From Trichocoleus sp. FACHB-46 (GTDB lineage Bacteria > Cyanobacteriota > Cyanobacteriia > FACHB-46), in assembly GCF_014695385.1 (NCBI RefSeq), contig NZ_JACJOD010000030.1, positions 248,001 to 312,000 on the forward strand: 64,000 nt of DNA, written 5' to 3'. A program made the translations under genes and the position numbers. Each line of letters opens with the position of its first letter. Position 1 is the stretch's first letter. Below are positions 8,722 to 18,443 of the stretch, in pieces. The notes beneath the pieces are model-generated. The model searched no databases. It saw nothing but the letters and a program-made list of their open reading frames with translations, and was not told the origin of the DNA.

Positions 8722-9489
8722 TTACGAGAGCAAGCTGAATCGCTGTAACTGAGTTTCTACCAAGCTGGGTAAAGCTTTGCTTAAGTCTTTAGCGTCCTTA
8801 AACACTAAGCGATTCTGGCTGGGTAAATCGAAGGGAAACTGCCCTGGCAAATCGGAGCGGTCCATTTGAGCCAAAAGGATCTGTTCGGTGCGCTTGCTTT
8901 GCAGGGCATAACCAACCTCAACACAAACCTTAGGGCTCGGAATCAACTGCGGTGGTTCAGCGCTAATTTTAGTGATGGGAGTGCTGTCAGCAACAAAAAG
9001 CAAGCTCTGGCGAATTTTCCGCATCAAAGTACTGCTGAGCCGCACTGGTCCTTCTGTCAGGCGATGGGACTCTTCTAAGCTCAGAGGTAAGCGCGATCGC
9101 CGATTTAGTTTTTCAATTAGGTCTTGGAGGGCCTCTCTCAAGACATCACTGGATTGGTTGTACTCGGTTTGATAACAGAGAAAAATGGTTGGCTCCAGAT
9201 GGGCCATCACTTCTTGCTTGGTGAAGTAAATTTCGTGACTGATTAGGTCAATATTCGAGATCGCGTAGCCACCACTCCCTTCGATATAAAACTCGATGGT
9301 TTCCCCTTCTAAGTAGCGCTGAAACCAAGCAGAGCGCTTAACTTCTTCAGAGTCTTCTAAGAAGTCAGCTCGCAAACCAGATTTCAGTAGGCTATTTTTA
9401 CTTAGGCGTAAATCATGGGGACGTTTCTCCAGTTCTCGAATCGGCTCATACTGCTGGAGGTACCAGGCTTTCAGGGCAATAATGGCCAT
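8722..9489 (-). CDS. conserved protein with TIR/nucleoside deoxyribosyltransferase-like C-terminal half
   Basis: 255 residues, no membrane segment. The first about 100 residues are unlike any domain I can name. From about 104 a Rossmann-like pattern appears: strand TIFLCYQTEYNQ, helix DVLREALQDLIEKL, strand SLLFVADSTPI, and PKVCVEVGYALQSKRTEQILL. The last resembles the E-x-G-x-A block in which TIR-like NADases and nucleoside 2-deoxyribosyltransferases hold their catalytic Glu. Catalysis on NAD or nucleotides is therefore possible but only inferred. The whole protein reads like a vertically inherited cyanobacterial family rather than a defence island gene: codon use is ordinary and neighbours are housekeeping genes. 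Function unknown. Confidence 0.75.
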   Translation of the reverse strand: MAIIALKAWYLQQYEPIRELEKRPHDLRLSKNSLLKSGLRADFLEDSEEVKRSAWFQRYLEGETIEFYIEGSGGYAISNIDLISHEIYFTKQEVMAHLEPTIFLCYQTEYNQSSDVLREALQDLIEKLNRRSRLPLSLEESHRLTEGPVRLSSTLMRKIRQSLLFVADSTPITKISAEPPQLIPSPKVCVEVGYALQSKRTEQILLAQMDRSDLPGQFPFDLPSQNRLVFKDAKDLSKALPSLVETQLQRFSLLS

Positions 9490-10381
9490 GATACGCGTTT
9501 ACCTATTGGCTGGAATTTCTATAAAGATAACGACAATAACAGAAAGTTTAAACGACAACAACACCCAAGCCTTCACTGAGTAACTTCCTTTGGTTCATCG
9601 ATCATGGGCAGAGTTACCTTGATTGAATTAATTCACAATCAACGACAGAGCTCCCAATTAGCCAATTGATGAGGAAGTATCAGTATCACACTTGAGTGCT
9701 GTTGCGACGATGCGAGACAGATTTTGTAAAAACAGCGCTTTTTACCTCTTGCTGAATGGACACTTGGCTGTTAAATCTGCCAGGGAAGCTTAATTGCTTC
9801 ACTTATCAATATAGCGTCTTCGATTCTGGAAGAAAGACGGTGAGACTAAAATTTACTCCTCCGAGAGTACCTAGTAGTTTTGAGCGTTACGAAGCTTCAA
9901 ATTCTTACTCTAAAACGCTTATGGCAGCTTCAACTATTGAGCCTGAATTCAGTTCAGGCTGCATGAAATGAGTGAGGTTAACTGAAAATAGTTGAGCTAG
10001 CTTTATGAATTGAGATTTTTAGCTATTAGCGTAAAAGTAGTGAGAACTAAAACATTTAGGTTTAAGAAAGCTTTAAATAAGCAAAAAGATAAAGTTTTGC
10101 TTAGCTAATTCAATAGCTTATTGCAGACTATTGTGTGATGACGAAAAGTCTAATGAATTTACAGATTCGGTGTTGATCTTTTGCAGCGGTCTAAAGAATC
10201 AACTATTAAATCTATGGGTTAAATGAGACATGGGTATCTCTGTCTCAAAATCGTTTCGGCTCTTCTTGTAGCCAAGGTTCTAATTGGATGACAATCCTAT
10301 ATAAACAGTTAGCGTTTAGTGGATGCAGCAGCGCTAATTCTTTGCGGAAGGGCTGCGATCGCTCGACTGCTTACTGAACAA
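9490..10381. other. gene-poor AT-rich stretch
   Basis: 892 nt with no convincing gene; the longest frame (9756-9971, 71 codons) is Ser/Thr/Lys-rich without family likeness. It holds two clear hairpins. One has stem AGCCTGAA/TTCAGGCT at 9940-9960. The other has stem AAGCAAAA/TTTTGCTT at 10079-10102. Neither is followed by a T run. The segment is AT-rich compared with its flanks and shows no HIP1 octamer until about 10355. It must contain the promoter of the gene at 8722-9489. Confidence 0.5.
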
Positions 10382-10756
10382 CTAACAGTAGCGCGTTACG
10401 TCTTCACCACATTTGTCTGCCAAGTAGCAAAGCGCTCGGAACCGTAGACCTACCACTTCCTCGTACAAAGGATTGAGTTTGCACATGGGAGGAATATGAA
10501 ACAAAGTGCGACCAAACAGTTTAACGTCACGCTCAAAGGGGCACTGAGAAGGGATGAGTTGGCAAAGCCGATGAGCTAGAGCTGGAGTCGCAACTTCGAC
10601 TTGCTCTAGCCATTGACGCATGGGTTGCCAAAAATCAAATTTAGCTTTTGCAGGGGGGCGTAGAGGGCTTGCTGTCGTTTCAGAGTCTTGACTGGAGGAG
10701 AGCCAAGTCCAGCTAACCAGGGCCAAATTTTCGGATGTGCATTCAGAAGTATTCAT
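10382..10756 (-). CDS. Mo-nitro_C (Mo-dependent nitrogenase C-terminal) domain protein
   Basis: 124 residues. The C-terminal about 80 residues (FWQPMRQWLEQVEV to the end) match the small cyanobacterial domain named Mo-nitro_C, with ARxxxCxLIPxxCPFERD, LFGRTLFHIPPMCKLNP and FRALCYLADKCGEDV. It has five Cys in this part plus the final one, which could bind metal, but the biochemical role is unknown; despite the name, it does not indicate nitrogenase here, since no nif genes are in the window. The N-terminal about 40 residues are Ser/Thr-rich and probably disordered. The start is supported by GGAAAGG 5 nt before the ATG. It stands alone between two non-coding stretches. Confidence 0.8.
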   Translation of the reverse strand: MNTSECTSENLALVSWTWLSSSQDSETTASPLRPPAKAKFDFWQPMRQWLEQVEVATPALAHRLCQLIPSQCPFERDVKLFGRTLFHIPPMCKLNPLYEEVVGLRFRALCYLADKCGEDVTRYC

Positions 10757-11155
10757 ACTGCCTTTCCTGTGAATTAGTAGATGGTATGGAACCCTGCTTG
10801 CAGCTACAGCCCCTCAACGGGAAATATCGGATCAGCTGAGAAATGGTTGAGTAGACTTTGAGAAAACTGAAGAAGCGCTTAACTGAAGTTGGGCTTTCAT
10901 CTATTCCAACACTGCTATTGTGTCTAAGATCCGGACAATCCTGAGTGAGCGATTTCACGGAAGTTTTGTGAATGTCCTCTCTCTAGTTCAGTGACTTCCG
11001 TAAGGATACGCCTATGACGGTCATCACCAAAATGGACTGCCATAAAAAAAGAGATAGGGGAAGCATGTTCCTCGCCTATCTCTACTTAGGTTTGCAATTT
11101 TAATTTTATGCAGCGCTACGACTCAGCCGCCTGCCTGCAAAATAACGGCCAGCCT
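10757..11155. other. intergenic region with rnj terminator
   Basis: 399 nt between the Mo-nitro_C gene and rnj. The overlapping 71-codon frame at 10743-10958 lacks family likeness and I do not call it. Apart from the terminator near 11044-11082, only the promoter of the Mo-nitro_C gene is expected here; I see no clear -10/-35 pair. Confidence 0.45.
11044..11082 (-). terminator. rho-independent terminator of rnj
   Basis: On the minus strand GAGATAGG and CCTATCTC form a perfect 8-bp stem, followed by a run of seven T residues (plus-strand A's 11044-11050). It lies about 75 nt past the rnj stop codon, a standard intrinsic terminator. Confidence 0.85.
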
Positions 11156-12913
11156 CTAGGAAGCTACTTTGGCAGTGGAGCGCCGACGATTTGTGGTCAC
11201 TTTTGCGGGTGGCTTCTCAGGATTTTGCATCAGGAAGACCAAAAGTGGCTTGCTTTGCAACTCACGCCGCAGCAGTCGCTGTACGGCTGACTCAATCTGC
11301 GCTTGTAATCCTACCCAATCGACTTCAATCTGATCGTCTTCTAACGACTGCACAAATTCCCGCCAGCGATCGCTCAACACGCTCTCAATTGCCCGGTTAA
11401 TCAGCTTTTGCAGTAGCGATCGCTCCAGGGTAGTGACTACGCCGCGCAGATGTACTTCCGGCTGAGTTAACAATTTGCCGTCCCAACCGACTGTGGCAGC
11501 CACGGTGACAACACCATCTTCAGCTAGGTGCTGACGCTCTTGGAGGACGTTTGCATTGACGACTCCAGCCCGATCCACTAGCTCAATCCCAGAAGGTACC
11601 TTGCCCGCAACTTGAATGCTCTCCGGAGCCACTTCAACCACATCACCGTTATTGATGATGACCATATTTTCGGCAGGAATGCCCATGCTTTGAGCCGTTT
11701 GAGAATGCTTAACTAGCATCCGGTGCTCGCCATGTACGGGTAAGAAGAACTTAGGCCGAGTTAGGGCAATCATTAGTTTCTGGTCTTCCTGGCAACCGTG
11801 ACCAGAGACGTGAATCCCTTGCTCGCGACCATAGATCACCTTGGCCCCCTGGATCATCAACTTATCAATCGTGTTAACCACGGCGATCGTGTTACCAGGG
11901 ATAGGGTTGGCAGAGAACACAATCGTATCCCCGGGGCGCACCTTGATTTGGTTATGTTCGCCGTTAGCAATTCGAGTCATGGCAGACATGGGTTCGCCTT
12001 GAGACCCGGTTGTCAAGATCAGTACTTGCTCGGGAGGCAAATGTCGGATTTCTTGAAGCGGCTTGAACAAACTATCTTCACACTTGATGTAACCCAAATT
12101 CCGCGCATGAGCAATCACGTTCAGCATGGAACGGCCAATCACCGAAACAAAGCGGTTACGTTTCTTGGCCAACTCCAAAATCATGTTGATGCGATGCACA
12201 GATGAGGCAAAGGTAGTAACGAGTAACCGACCTTCTGCTTGGCTGAAAACGCGATCTAAGTTTGGGAAGACAGAGCGCTCAGAAGCGGTGAATCCAGGCA
12301 CCTCAGAGTTGGTAGAGTCGCTGATCAGACAAAGAACGCCTTTCTCACCATGCTCAGCTAGCTTTTGGATATCAAAATGCTCGCCGTCTACGGGTGTGTG
12401 GTCAAATTTGAAGTCACCTGTGTGAATCACTACACCTACAGGGGTATGTAGGGCTACGGTATAGCTGTCGGCGATCGAGTGGGTGTTGCGAATAAATTCT
12501 ACAAAGAAGGACGAACCGATCCGCACCATATCTCTAGGACGAACGGTACGCAATTCAGTTCTGTCGGCGACTCCTGCTTCTTCTAACTTGCCTTCTAGCA
12601 AAGCCATGGCTAGGCGAGGGCCGTAAATGACAGGGATGTCAAACTGCTTGAGGTGAAAGGCAATACCGCCAATGTGATCTTCGTGACCGTGAGTTACGAT
12701 CATGCCTTTAATTTTGTGGCGATTTTCCCGCAGATAAGTGGTGTCGGGCAAAACGATGTTGACACCATGCATGCCATCGGTCGGGAAAGCCAATCCAGCG
12801 TCTAGCAGCAGAATCTCATCATTGATTTCAAAAACGCAGGTGTTTTTGCCAATTTCATGGAGGCCACCTAAAGGAATAACTTTGAGAGCAGGAGCTGATT
12901 GAGTTTGAGTCAT
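11156..12913 (-). CDS. rnj: ribonuclease J
   Basis: 585-residue metallo-beta-lactamase/beta-CASP nuclease with 5'-3' exo- and endonuclease activity in mRNA turnover and rRNA processing. The two-zinc site is visible in THGHEDHIGG, with HTGDFKFDHTP and ISDSTNSE; the beta-CASP part has TTGSQGEPMSAM, VFSANPIPGN and the LPVHGEHRML ending. Standard length plus a basic tail (about 560-585). It is third in the minus-strand order asd-dapA-rnj, about 290 nt after dapA, and ends in its own terminator. The order and the divergent tig-clpP-clpX operon are a conserved cyanobacterial arrangement. Confidence 0.97.
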   Translation of the reverse strand: MTQTQSAPALKVIPLGGLHEIGKNTCVFEINDEILLLDAGLAFPTDGMHGVNIVLPDTTYLRENRHKIKGMIVTHGHEDHIGGIAFHLKQFDIPVIYGPRLAMALLEGKLEEAGVADRTELRTVRPRDMVRIGSSFFVEFIRNTHSIADSYTVALHTPVGVVIHTGDFKFDHTPVDGEHFDIQKLAEHGEKGVLCLISDSTNSEVPGFTASERSVFPNLDRVFSQAEGRLLVTTFASSVHRINMILELAKKRNRFVSVIGRSMLNVIAHARNLGYIKCEDSLFKPLQEIRHLPPEQVLILTTGSQGEPMSAMTRIANGEHNQIKVRPGDTIVFSANPIPGNTIAVVNTIDKLMIQGAKVIYGREQGIHVSGHGCQEDQKLMIALTRPKFFLPVHGEHRMLVKHSQTAQSMGIPAENMVIINNGDVVEVAPESIQVAGKVPSGIELVDRAGVVNANVLQERQHLAEDGVVTVAATVGWDGKLLTQPEVHLRGVVTTLERSLLQKLINRAIESVLSDRWREFVQSLEDDQIEVDWVGLQAQIESAVQRLLRRELQSKPLLVFLMQNPEKPPAKVTTNRRRSTAKVAS

Positions 12914-13203
12914 GTGTATCCTTAGTACGAGTTTTTTACGAATGTGTAGTTAAGGCAAAAGAGTTGATGAATAGGCCAGTAAAGCGGTGCAAAGTCGAAA
13001 AAATGGCTAACTGCACTGGAGGCTCATGGCGGGTCAAAAACTTTTCTAAAATCAAATGTTTGTCAAGAAATAGCCTTACTCAAAGGGAGTAATGAAATAT
13101 CAAGACATTTGCTAGAACTACAGTGATTCAGAGAGGGTGTGGTTAGAATATTTAGTTGTCTAGAAACTTCAGGGCGATTGCCCTACTCAACTCAGCCAGG
13201 ATG

Positions 13204-14088
13204 CTAGAGCAGAGCCAACTCAGCGAGAACAGTCTTCAAGGCTGCGACAACATCGGTGGGTGGATCACAGAGCGGTAGCCGGGAAGGGCCTACCTCCCAA
13301 CCTCGAAGTTTCATAGCTGCCTTGACAGGAATTGGATTTGTCGTCAAAAACAAAGCCTTAAATAAAGGGAAGAGGCGCAGATGAATTTGTGTGGCTGCCT
13401 GAACTTGTCCTTGTTCAAACGCTTGAATCATTTGTTGCAGTTCTGGGCCAACGATATGGCTGGCAACACTGACTACACCTTTAGCTCCTACAGCAAGCAA
13501 GGGTAAGGTCAAGGAGTCGTCCCCTGCATACATTGTAAATTCTGGAGGGGTCAATCGTCGAATTTGACTGGCTTGATCTACGTTACCACTGGCTTCCTTG
13601 ATTGCCACAATATTAGGAATGTCAGCTAAGCGGGCCACGGTTTCGGGTTGTAGGTTTTGCCCCGTCCGACCTGGCACGTTATAGAGCATTAAAGGTAGAT
13701 CAGGACTTGCTTGTGCGATCGCCTTAAAGTGTTGGTAGAGCCCTTCTTGGGGTGGCTTATTGTAGTAAGGCACAACCTGCAAAGACCCGTCTAAGCCTAG
13801 CTTCTCGGCTTTTTGGGTGGCAGCGATCGCTTCTTGGGAAGAATTCGAGCCAGTGCCTGCCATTACCTTAGCTTTGCCTGCGACTGCCTTTTGCACTACC
13901 TGAAACAGCTCGTACTCCTCATCCCAACTGAGAGTCGGAGATTCGCCTGTAGTGCCACACACAACCAGGGTATCTGTTCCATTATCGGCTAAATAAGCTG
14001 CTAGTTGCTCTGCAACAGAATAATTAACCGTGCCATCTGCTTTAAATGGCGTGAGCATCGCAGTGAGAACGCGTCCAAAATCTACCAC
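13204..14088 (-). CDS. dapA: 4-hydroxy-tetrahydrodipicolinate synthase
   Basis: 294-residue aldolase-class enzyme that condenses pyruvate with aspartate semialdehyde, the first committed step to lysine and diaminopimelate. The Schiff-base Lys is in [11 protein letters not shown] and the catalytic Tyr in [26 protein letters not shown] binds the pyruvate carboxylate. Standard length. It follows asd by 68 nt, so substrate producer and consumer are probably on one transcript. Confidence 0.97.
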   Translation of the reverse strand: MVDFGRVLTAMLTPFKADGTVNYSVAEQLAAYLADNGTDTLVVCGTTGESPTLSWDEEYELFQVVQKAVAGKAKVMAGTGSNSSQEAIAATQKAEKLGLDGSLQVVPYYNKPPQEGLYQHFKAIAQASPDLPLMLYNVPGRTGQNLQPETVARLADIPNIVAIKEASGNVDQASQIRRLTPPEFTMYAGDDSLTLPLLAVGAKGVVSVASHIVGPELQQMIQAFEQGQVQAATQIHLRLFPLFKALFLTTNPIPVKAAMKLRGWEVGPSRLPLCDPPTDVVAALKTVLAELALL

Positions 14089-14156
14089 GCTCTTTCAACT
14101 TCTCCTCATGATGAATAGGTCAGGAATTTTTAGCTGTGAGTCAGCAGTTGTCCTCA

Positions 14157-15200
14157 TCAAGTCGCTAAGGCAGGAGCCGCAGGCTGAAGCAGATTTCTTG
14201 CAACCAGTAATTCAGCAATTTGCACTGCATTAAGAGCCGCTCCTTTGCGAATCTGGTCTCCGCTCAACCAAAGTTCTAACCCACAGGGATGAGACAAGTC
14301 TTGACGAATTCGACCCACCAAAACTTCGTCACGGCCACTCGCTTCAATGGGCATCGGGAAATAATTAGCTTGCCAATCTTCAACTAATTTGACCCCAGGC
14401 GCTTGGCTCAACAATTCTCTAGCCTGAGCCACATCAAAAGGTGCATCAAACTCTAGGTTAATCGCTTCTGAGTGAGCCCGGAGTACGGGAACCCGTATGC
14501 AAGTTGCCGTGATTCTGAGATCGGGAGCACCGAAGATTTTGCGAGTTTCATGCACCATCTTCAACTCTTCTTCGCAGTAACCCTGATCAGTCAGCTTAGA
14601 GTTGTGCGGGAATAAGTTAAAAGCTAGCGGGTAAGGAAAAACTTCACTAGTAGGAGTTTCACCTTGCAAGATTGCTTTGGCTTGAGTTTTAACTTCTTCC
14701 ATTGCCCGCGCACCCGCGCCGCTGGCAGATTGGTAAGTAGCTGCCACAATCCGCTTAATGGGTTGAATTTGGTGCAATGGCCAAATGGCAACTGACATCA
14801 AGATAGTAGTGCAGTTGGGGTTGGCAATGATGCCTTGGTGCCTAGCAGCAGCGTCCGGATTAACCTCTGGAACGACCAATGGTACTTGGGGGTCCATGCG
14901 AAAAGCACTGGAGTTGTCAATCACGACTGCTCCTGCTGCCACTGCCTTGGGTGCCCAAGCTTTAGAGATCGAACCTCCAGCGGAAGCTAGAACTAAATCT
15001 ACATTGGCAAATGAGTTTTCGCCGACGGCTTCGATGGGTAATTCTTCGCCTTGAAAGGTGAGGGTGCGTCCAGCCGACCGAGGAGAAGCCAGTAGCTTCA
15101 GCTCGGAGACTGGAAATTGGCGACTTTGCAACAACTCAATGAGTTCCGTCCCAACTGCACCCGTTGCTCCCAAAATAGCGACTTTATAAGACTGACCCAA
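14157..15200 (-). CDS. asd: aspartate-semialdehyde dehydrogenase
   Basis: 347 residues. It reduces beta-aspartyl phosphate to aspartate semialdehyde with NADPH, the branch point to lysine, diaminopimelate, threonine and methionine. N-terminal GATGAVGTELIELL is the dinucleotide motif. The nucleophilic Cys is in IANPNCTTILM. Further family blocks are SASGAGARAMEE and RVPVLRAHSE. First gene of the asd-dapA-rnj set; its promoter must lie in the 841-nt region shared with tig. Confidence 0.97.
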   Translation of the reverse strand: MGQSYKVAILGATGAVGTELIELLQSRQFPVSELKLLASPRSAGRTLTFQGEELPIEAVGENSFANVDLVLASAGGSISKAWAPKAVAAGAVVIDNSSAFRMDPQVPLVVPEVNPDAAARHQGIIANPNCTTILMSVAIWPLHQIQPIKRIVAATYQSASGAGARAMEEVKTQAKAILQGETPTSEVFPYPLAFNLFPHNSKLTDQGYCEEELKMVHETRKIFGAPDLRITATCIRVPVLRAHSEAINLEFDAPFDVAQARELLSQAPGVKLVEDWQANYFPMPIEASGRDEVLVGRIRQDLSHPCGLELWLSGDQIRKGAALNAVQIAELLVARNLLQPAAPALAT

Positions 15201-16041
15201 ATTAATTGCCTCCTGTGATACCGATAATTTTTGCGATTGAACAAAAAATATTTGAAGAAATATAAGGTTAGAGCTAGGTCTTTACAGGTAAATCTAAGAG
15301 TCGGTTGGCTAACTTTGCTGGATTTTTAGCTGTTGGATCTGCTAGCTCACAAGGCTTTTTATAAGATTTTCTTTTGTTTAAGATTTATTAGATGAGGTTA
15401 GATCATGAATTTAGAGGTTTTCTTAGTGATAAGTCTCAAAAATTGAGGTTTCAACATTTTAACGGATTTTGTTCGGACTGAAAAATAGCTCGCCTTGTCT
15501 AAGTAGGAGTCTCAGCACTCCTCAACTAAGATCTTCGCATAAGACTGGGTTTTATCCGCTTAACTTTGTGCTCTGAGGTGCGATCGCTGCTGAGCAAAGC
15601 TAGCTGTAACAATACGGGCACTAGATTGAGGGGCAAGAGCACTAAAGTCATTGGGTGCCTTTGAGTGCTACTCTGCCAAAGAACAGCCCAGATGAACTTT
15701 AGATCAAATTTAATTCATCTCGTTCATGGCTGGTTAGGATCGGTTAGGATAGCTAATTGCAGTTAAGCGAAATTTCCCCGAATTGCTGAACTGAGCTCTT
15801 TCGCTCTGACCTTTGGTTAAGTGATAGAGCAGGTGATTAGTCCTGTGAAAGCTAAGTCATACCGATCGCCCTGAGTATGCCCGGAGTACTTAATGCCTAC
15901 AGTAATCAAGTTGTTGCTGGGCCAAGGGCTGACCTTTAATGTCAGGGATTGCTCAAGGAAACCTGTGCTTTAGGGCACTGTATCACAAACCTCAATCCCT
16001 GTTGAACCAGAAAGTTTAGTTGTCTAAAAACTGCAGAGCCA
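15201..16041. other. 841-nt divergent regulatory region between asd and tig
   Basis: No frame here resembles a gene. The asd side (15201-15480) is AT-rich, and the tig side contains several short inverted repeats. A 25-nt segment just before the tig ATG (16015-16039) recurs with three changes at 13151-13175 downstream of dapA. The length suggests long 5' leaders for one or both operons, but no known riboswitch is recognised. Confidence 0.5.
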
Positions 16042-17460
16042 ATGAAAGTTACCCAGGAAAAACTTCCCGCCAGTCAGATTGGTTTGGAAATCGAAATTCC
16101 ACCAGACATGTCCAAGAAAGCTTACGAGCAGGTCCTGCAAGAGTTTACTCGCTCGGCTAATATCCCTGGGTTTCGGAAAGGCAAAGTTCCCCGTCAAGTA
16201 TTGATTCAGCGCTTTGGTTCTAGTCGCATGAAGGCTGCAGCACTAGAAGAGTTGGTTCAAAACGGTGTCCGTCAAGCCGTTGAACAGGAAAAAATCGATG
16301 CGATCGGTAACTTCCAGTTGCGCTCTTCATTTGAAGACTTGGTGCAACAGTATGAACCTGGTTCTGTCCTCACTTTCTCTGCTGCTGTAGATGTTCAACC
16401 AGAAGTGAAGCTAGACCAATACACTGGCTTTAACGTTCAGGCAGAAAAAGCAGAGTACGACCCTCAGCAAGTCGATAAAGTTTTAGAAGAGCGTCGGGCT
16501 GAATTGGCAACTCTGATTCCAGTTGAAGGCCGCGCTGCTCAGCTGGGTGATACAGCTGTAGTGGACTTTTCTGGTCGCATAGTAGCTGAAGAAGGTGCCG
16601 AAGAAGAAGCCGCTGAAATCCCCGGCGGCCAAGCTGAAGACTTCCAAGTTGAGTTGTCGGAAGGCCGATTTATTCCTGGTTTTATCGATGGCATGGTCGG
16701 CATGAATCCAGGGGAAACCAGAGAAGTCTCAGTCAAGTTCCCAGAGGATTATCCGCAAGCTGATCTAGCAGATAAACCCGCTGTCTTTACCATTACAGTA
16801 AAAGAGCTGAAGGAAAAGGAACTGCCCGCCTTGGATGATGACTTTGCTCAAGAAGTCAGTGAGTTCCAAACTTTGGCGGAGTTACGTGCTTCGATCGAAT
16901 CCAATTTCCAAAAGAAAGCTGACAGCAAAACCGACGCGAATAAGGAACAAGCGATCATCAGTGAGTTGCTGAAGCAAATTGAGGTTGATTTGCCCATGAC
17001 CTTGATCGATCGCGAAGTTGACTACATGTTGACCCAAACCGCGATTGAGTTACAAAACCAAGGGCTGGATATCAAGCGGCTGTTCACCCAAGACATGATT
17101 CCTCAATTGCGAGAGCGATCGCAGCCCGAGGCCATTACTCGGATCAAGCGCACACTAGCTCTAGGCGAAGTAGCGAAGCGGGAGTCCATTCAGGTCGAAC
17201 CTGAAGCGATCGAGACTCGTATCAAAGAAGTCATGGAGCAGTATAGCGATCGCGACATCGACCACGATCGTTTGCGAACCGTGGTTGAAGAAGATTTGTT
17301 GAAAGAAAAAATTCTCAAGTGGCTAGAAGAGCGCTCCACGATTGAACTTGTACCCGAAGGTTCTCTCACTCAGGGTGAAGAAAGCGAGGAGCTAGCTTCA
17401 GCAGAGGTTACGGCTGAACCGGAAACTGCTGCTCCAGCAGAAACAGAGGCTAGTGAGTAG
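16042..17460 (+). CDS. tig: trigger factor
   Basis: 472-residue ribosome-associated chaperone and peptidyl-prolyl isomerase. The ribosome-binding domain carries the signature GFRKGKVPRQV (about 45-55). The FKBP-type PPIase domain follows (about 160-250; GDTAVVDFSGRI, FIPGFIDGMVGMNPGE). A helical chaperone domain is next and ends in an acidic Glu/Ala-rich tail. The start ATG at 16042 gives the usual MKVTQEKLP. First gene of the tig-clpP-clpX operon, linking nascent chain folding with proteolysis. Confidence 0.97.
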   Translation: MKVTQEKLPASQIGLEIEIPPDMSKKAYEQVLQEFTRSANIPGFRKGKVPRQVLIQRFGSSRMKAAALEELVQNGVRQAVEQEKIDAIGNFQLRSSFEDLVQQYEPGSVLTFSAAVDVQPEVKLDQYTGFNVQAEKAEYDPQQVDKVLEERRAELATLIPVEGRAAQLGDTAVVDFSGRIVAEEGAEEEAAEIPGGQAEDFQVELSEGRFIPGFIDGMVGMNPGETREVSVKFPEDYPQADLADKPAVFTITVKELKEKELPALDDDFAQEVSEFQTLAELRASIESNFQKKADSKTDANKEQAIISELLKQIEVDLPMTLIDREVDYMLTQTAIELQNQGLDIKRLFTQDMIPQLRERSQPEAITRIKRTLALGEVAKRESIQVEPEAIETRIKEVMEQYSDRDIDHDRLRTVVEEDLLKEKILKWLEERSTIELVPEGSLTQGEESEELASAEVTAEPETAAPAETEASE

Positions 17461-17740
17461 TCTTACGTAAATTTTCTTGAGGGAGCGATCACTTTAAACT
17501 CACTCTACGGCTCTAGCCGATAGAATGACTGGTTAGTTACCTAGCCGTAATTAAGCGGGTTTCTCGTGCATTTCTCCCTCACCTACAGCCAGTCTTAGAT
17601 GAGTTGAGGCATAATGATCGCATATAACAGATACAAGCGTTACGACTTTCCTCCAAGAGTGTGTGCTCCTAAAGGTCCGTAAATAAACGCTCGAACTGTT
17701 TGGTTGATGTCACAGTCCTGAACTTCAGTTCTTAGCCCCT

Positions 17741-18436
17741 ATGTTGGTATCTCAGTCCCTTTACTCCCCTATCAGCAGCCTGAACTTGCTAGACGTTGCT
17801 TCTACTGGCCCCAGCAACGTCATCCCGATGGTAGTGGAACAATCTGGTCGGGGTGAGCGGGCGTTTGACATCTACTCACGGCTCTTGCGGGAGCGCATTG
17901 TATTCCTAGGAACGCCAGTTGATGACGCGGTCGCTGATTCCATCGTGGCTCAACTCCTGTTTCTAGAAGCAGAAGATCCAGAGAAAGATATTCAGCTTTA
18001 CATCAACTCGCCAGGTGGTTCCGTCACGGCTGGTATGGCAATCTATGACACCATGCAGCATATTGGCCCAGATGTTGTGACTATGTGTTTTGGATTGGCT
18101 GCTAGCATGGGAGCCTTTTTACTCTCAGGCGGAGCCCCGGGCAAGCGCATGTCACTGCCTAGTTCCCGGATTATGATCCACCAACCGCTAGGTGGAGCGC
18201 AAGGTCAAGCTGTTGACATTGAAATTCAAGCCAAAGAAATTCTGTATCACAAGCGCAAGCTGAATGAGCTATTGGCTGGTCATACAAATCAGCCTTTAGA
18301 GAGGATTGAAGCGGATACTGAGCGCGACTTCTTTATGTCGGCAGTTGAAGCAAAAGACTACGGTTTAATTGATCAAGTTATTTCTAGGCAGAACATTCCC
18401 CTTCCGGGAGAGGCTGTCACCGCACTGAAATCATGA
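17741..18436 (+). CDS. clpP: ATP-dependent Clp protease proteolytic subunit
   Basis: 231-residue serine protease subunit that forms the 14-mer chamber paired with ClpX. Catalytic Ser is in [10 protein letters not shown], His in [11 protein letters not shown], and Asp in the [10 protein letters not shown] region. The first about 30 residues precede the mature core that starts near [14 protein letters not shown]; part may be a propeptide. It ends 7 nt before clpX, so the two are cotranscribed, 280 nt after tig. In cyanobacteria the copy beside clpX is usually called clpP2; which paralogue number applies here cannot be told from one locus. Confidence 0.96.
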   Translation: MLVSQSLYSPISSLNLLDVASTGPSNVIPMVVEQSGRGERAFDIYSRLLRERIVFLGTPVDDAVADSIVAQLLFLEAEDPEKDIQLYINSPGGSVTAGMAIYDTMQHIGPDVVTMCFGLAASMGAFLLSGGAPGKRMSLPSSRIMIHQPLGGAQGQAVDIEIQAKEILYHKRKLNELLAGHTNQPLERIEADTERDFFMSAVEAKDYGLIDQVISRQNIPLPGEAVTALKS

Positions 18437-18443
18437 GGCAGTT

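Noticed and set aside
8722-9489. Anti-phage TIR system
   Set aside because: No partner gene, no island context and ordinary codon use; only the fold resemblance remains.
9756-9971. 71-codon frame in the AT-rich gap
   Set aside because: Composition is Ser/Thr/Lys-rich with no domain or membrane pattern, no good ribosome site, and a hairpin lies inside its 3' end.
10382-10756. Evidence for nitrogen fixation
   Set aside because: The Mo-nitro_C name is historical; no nif gene is present in the window.
10743-10958. 71-codon minus-strand frame upstream of the Mo-nitro_C gene
   Set aside because: It overlaps the start of a recognised gene on the same strand and has no family likeness.
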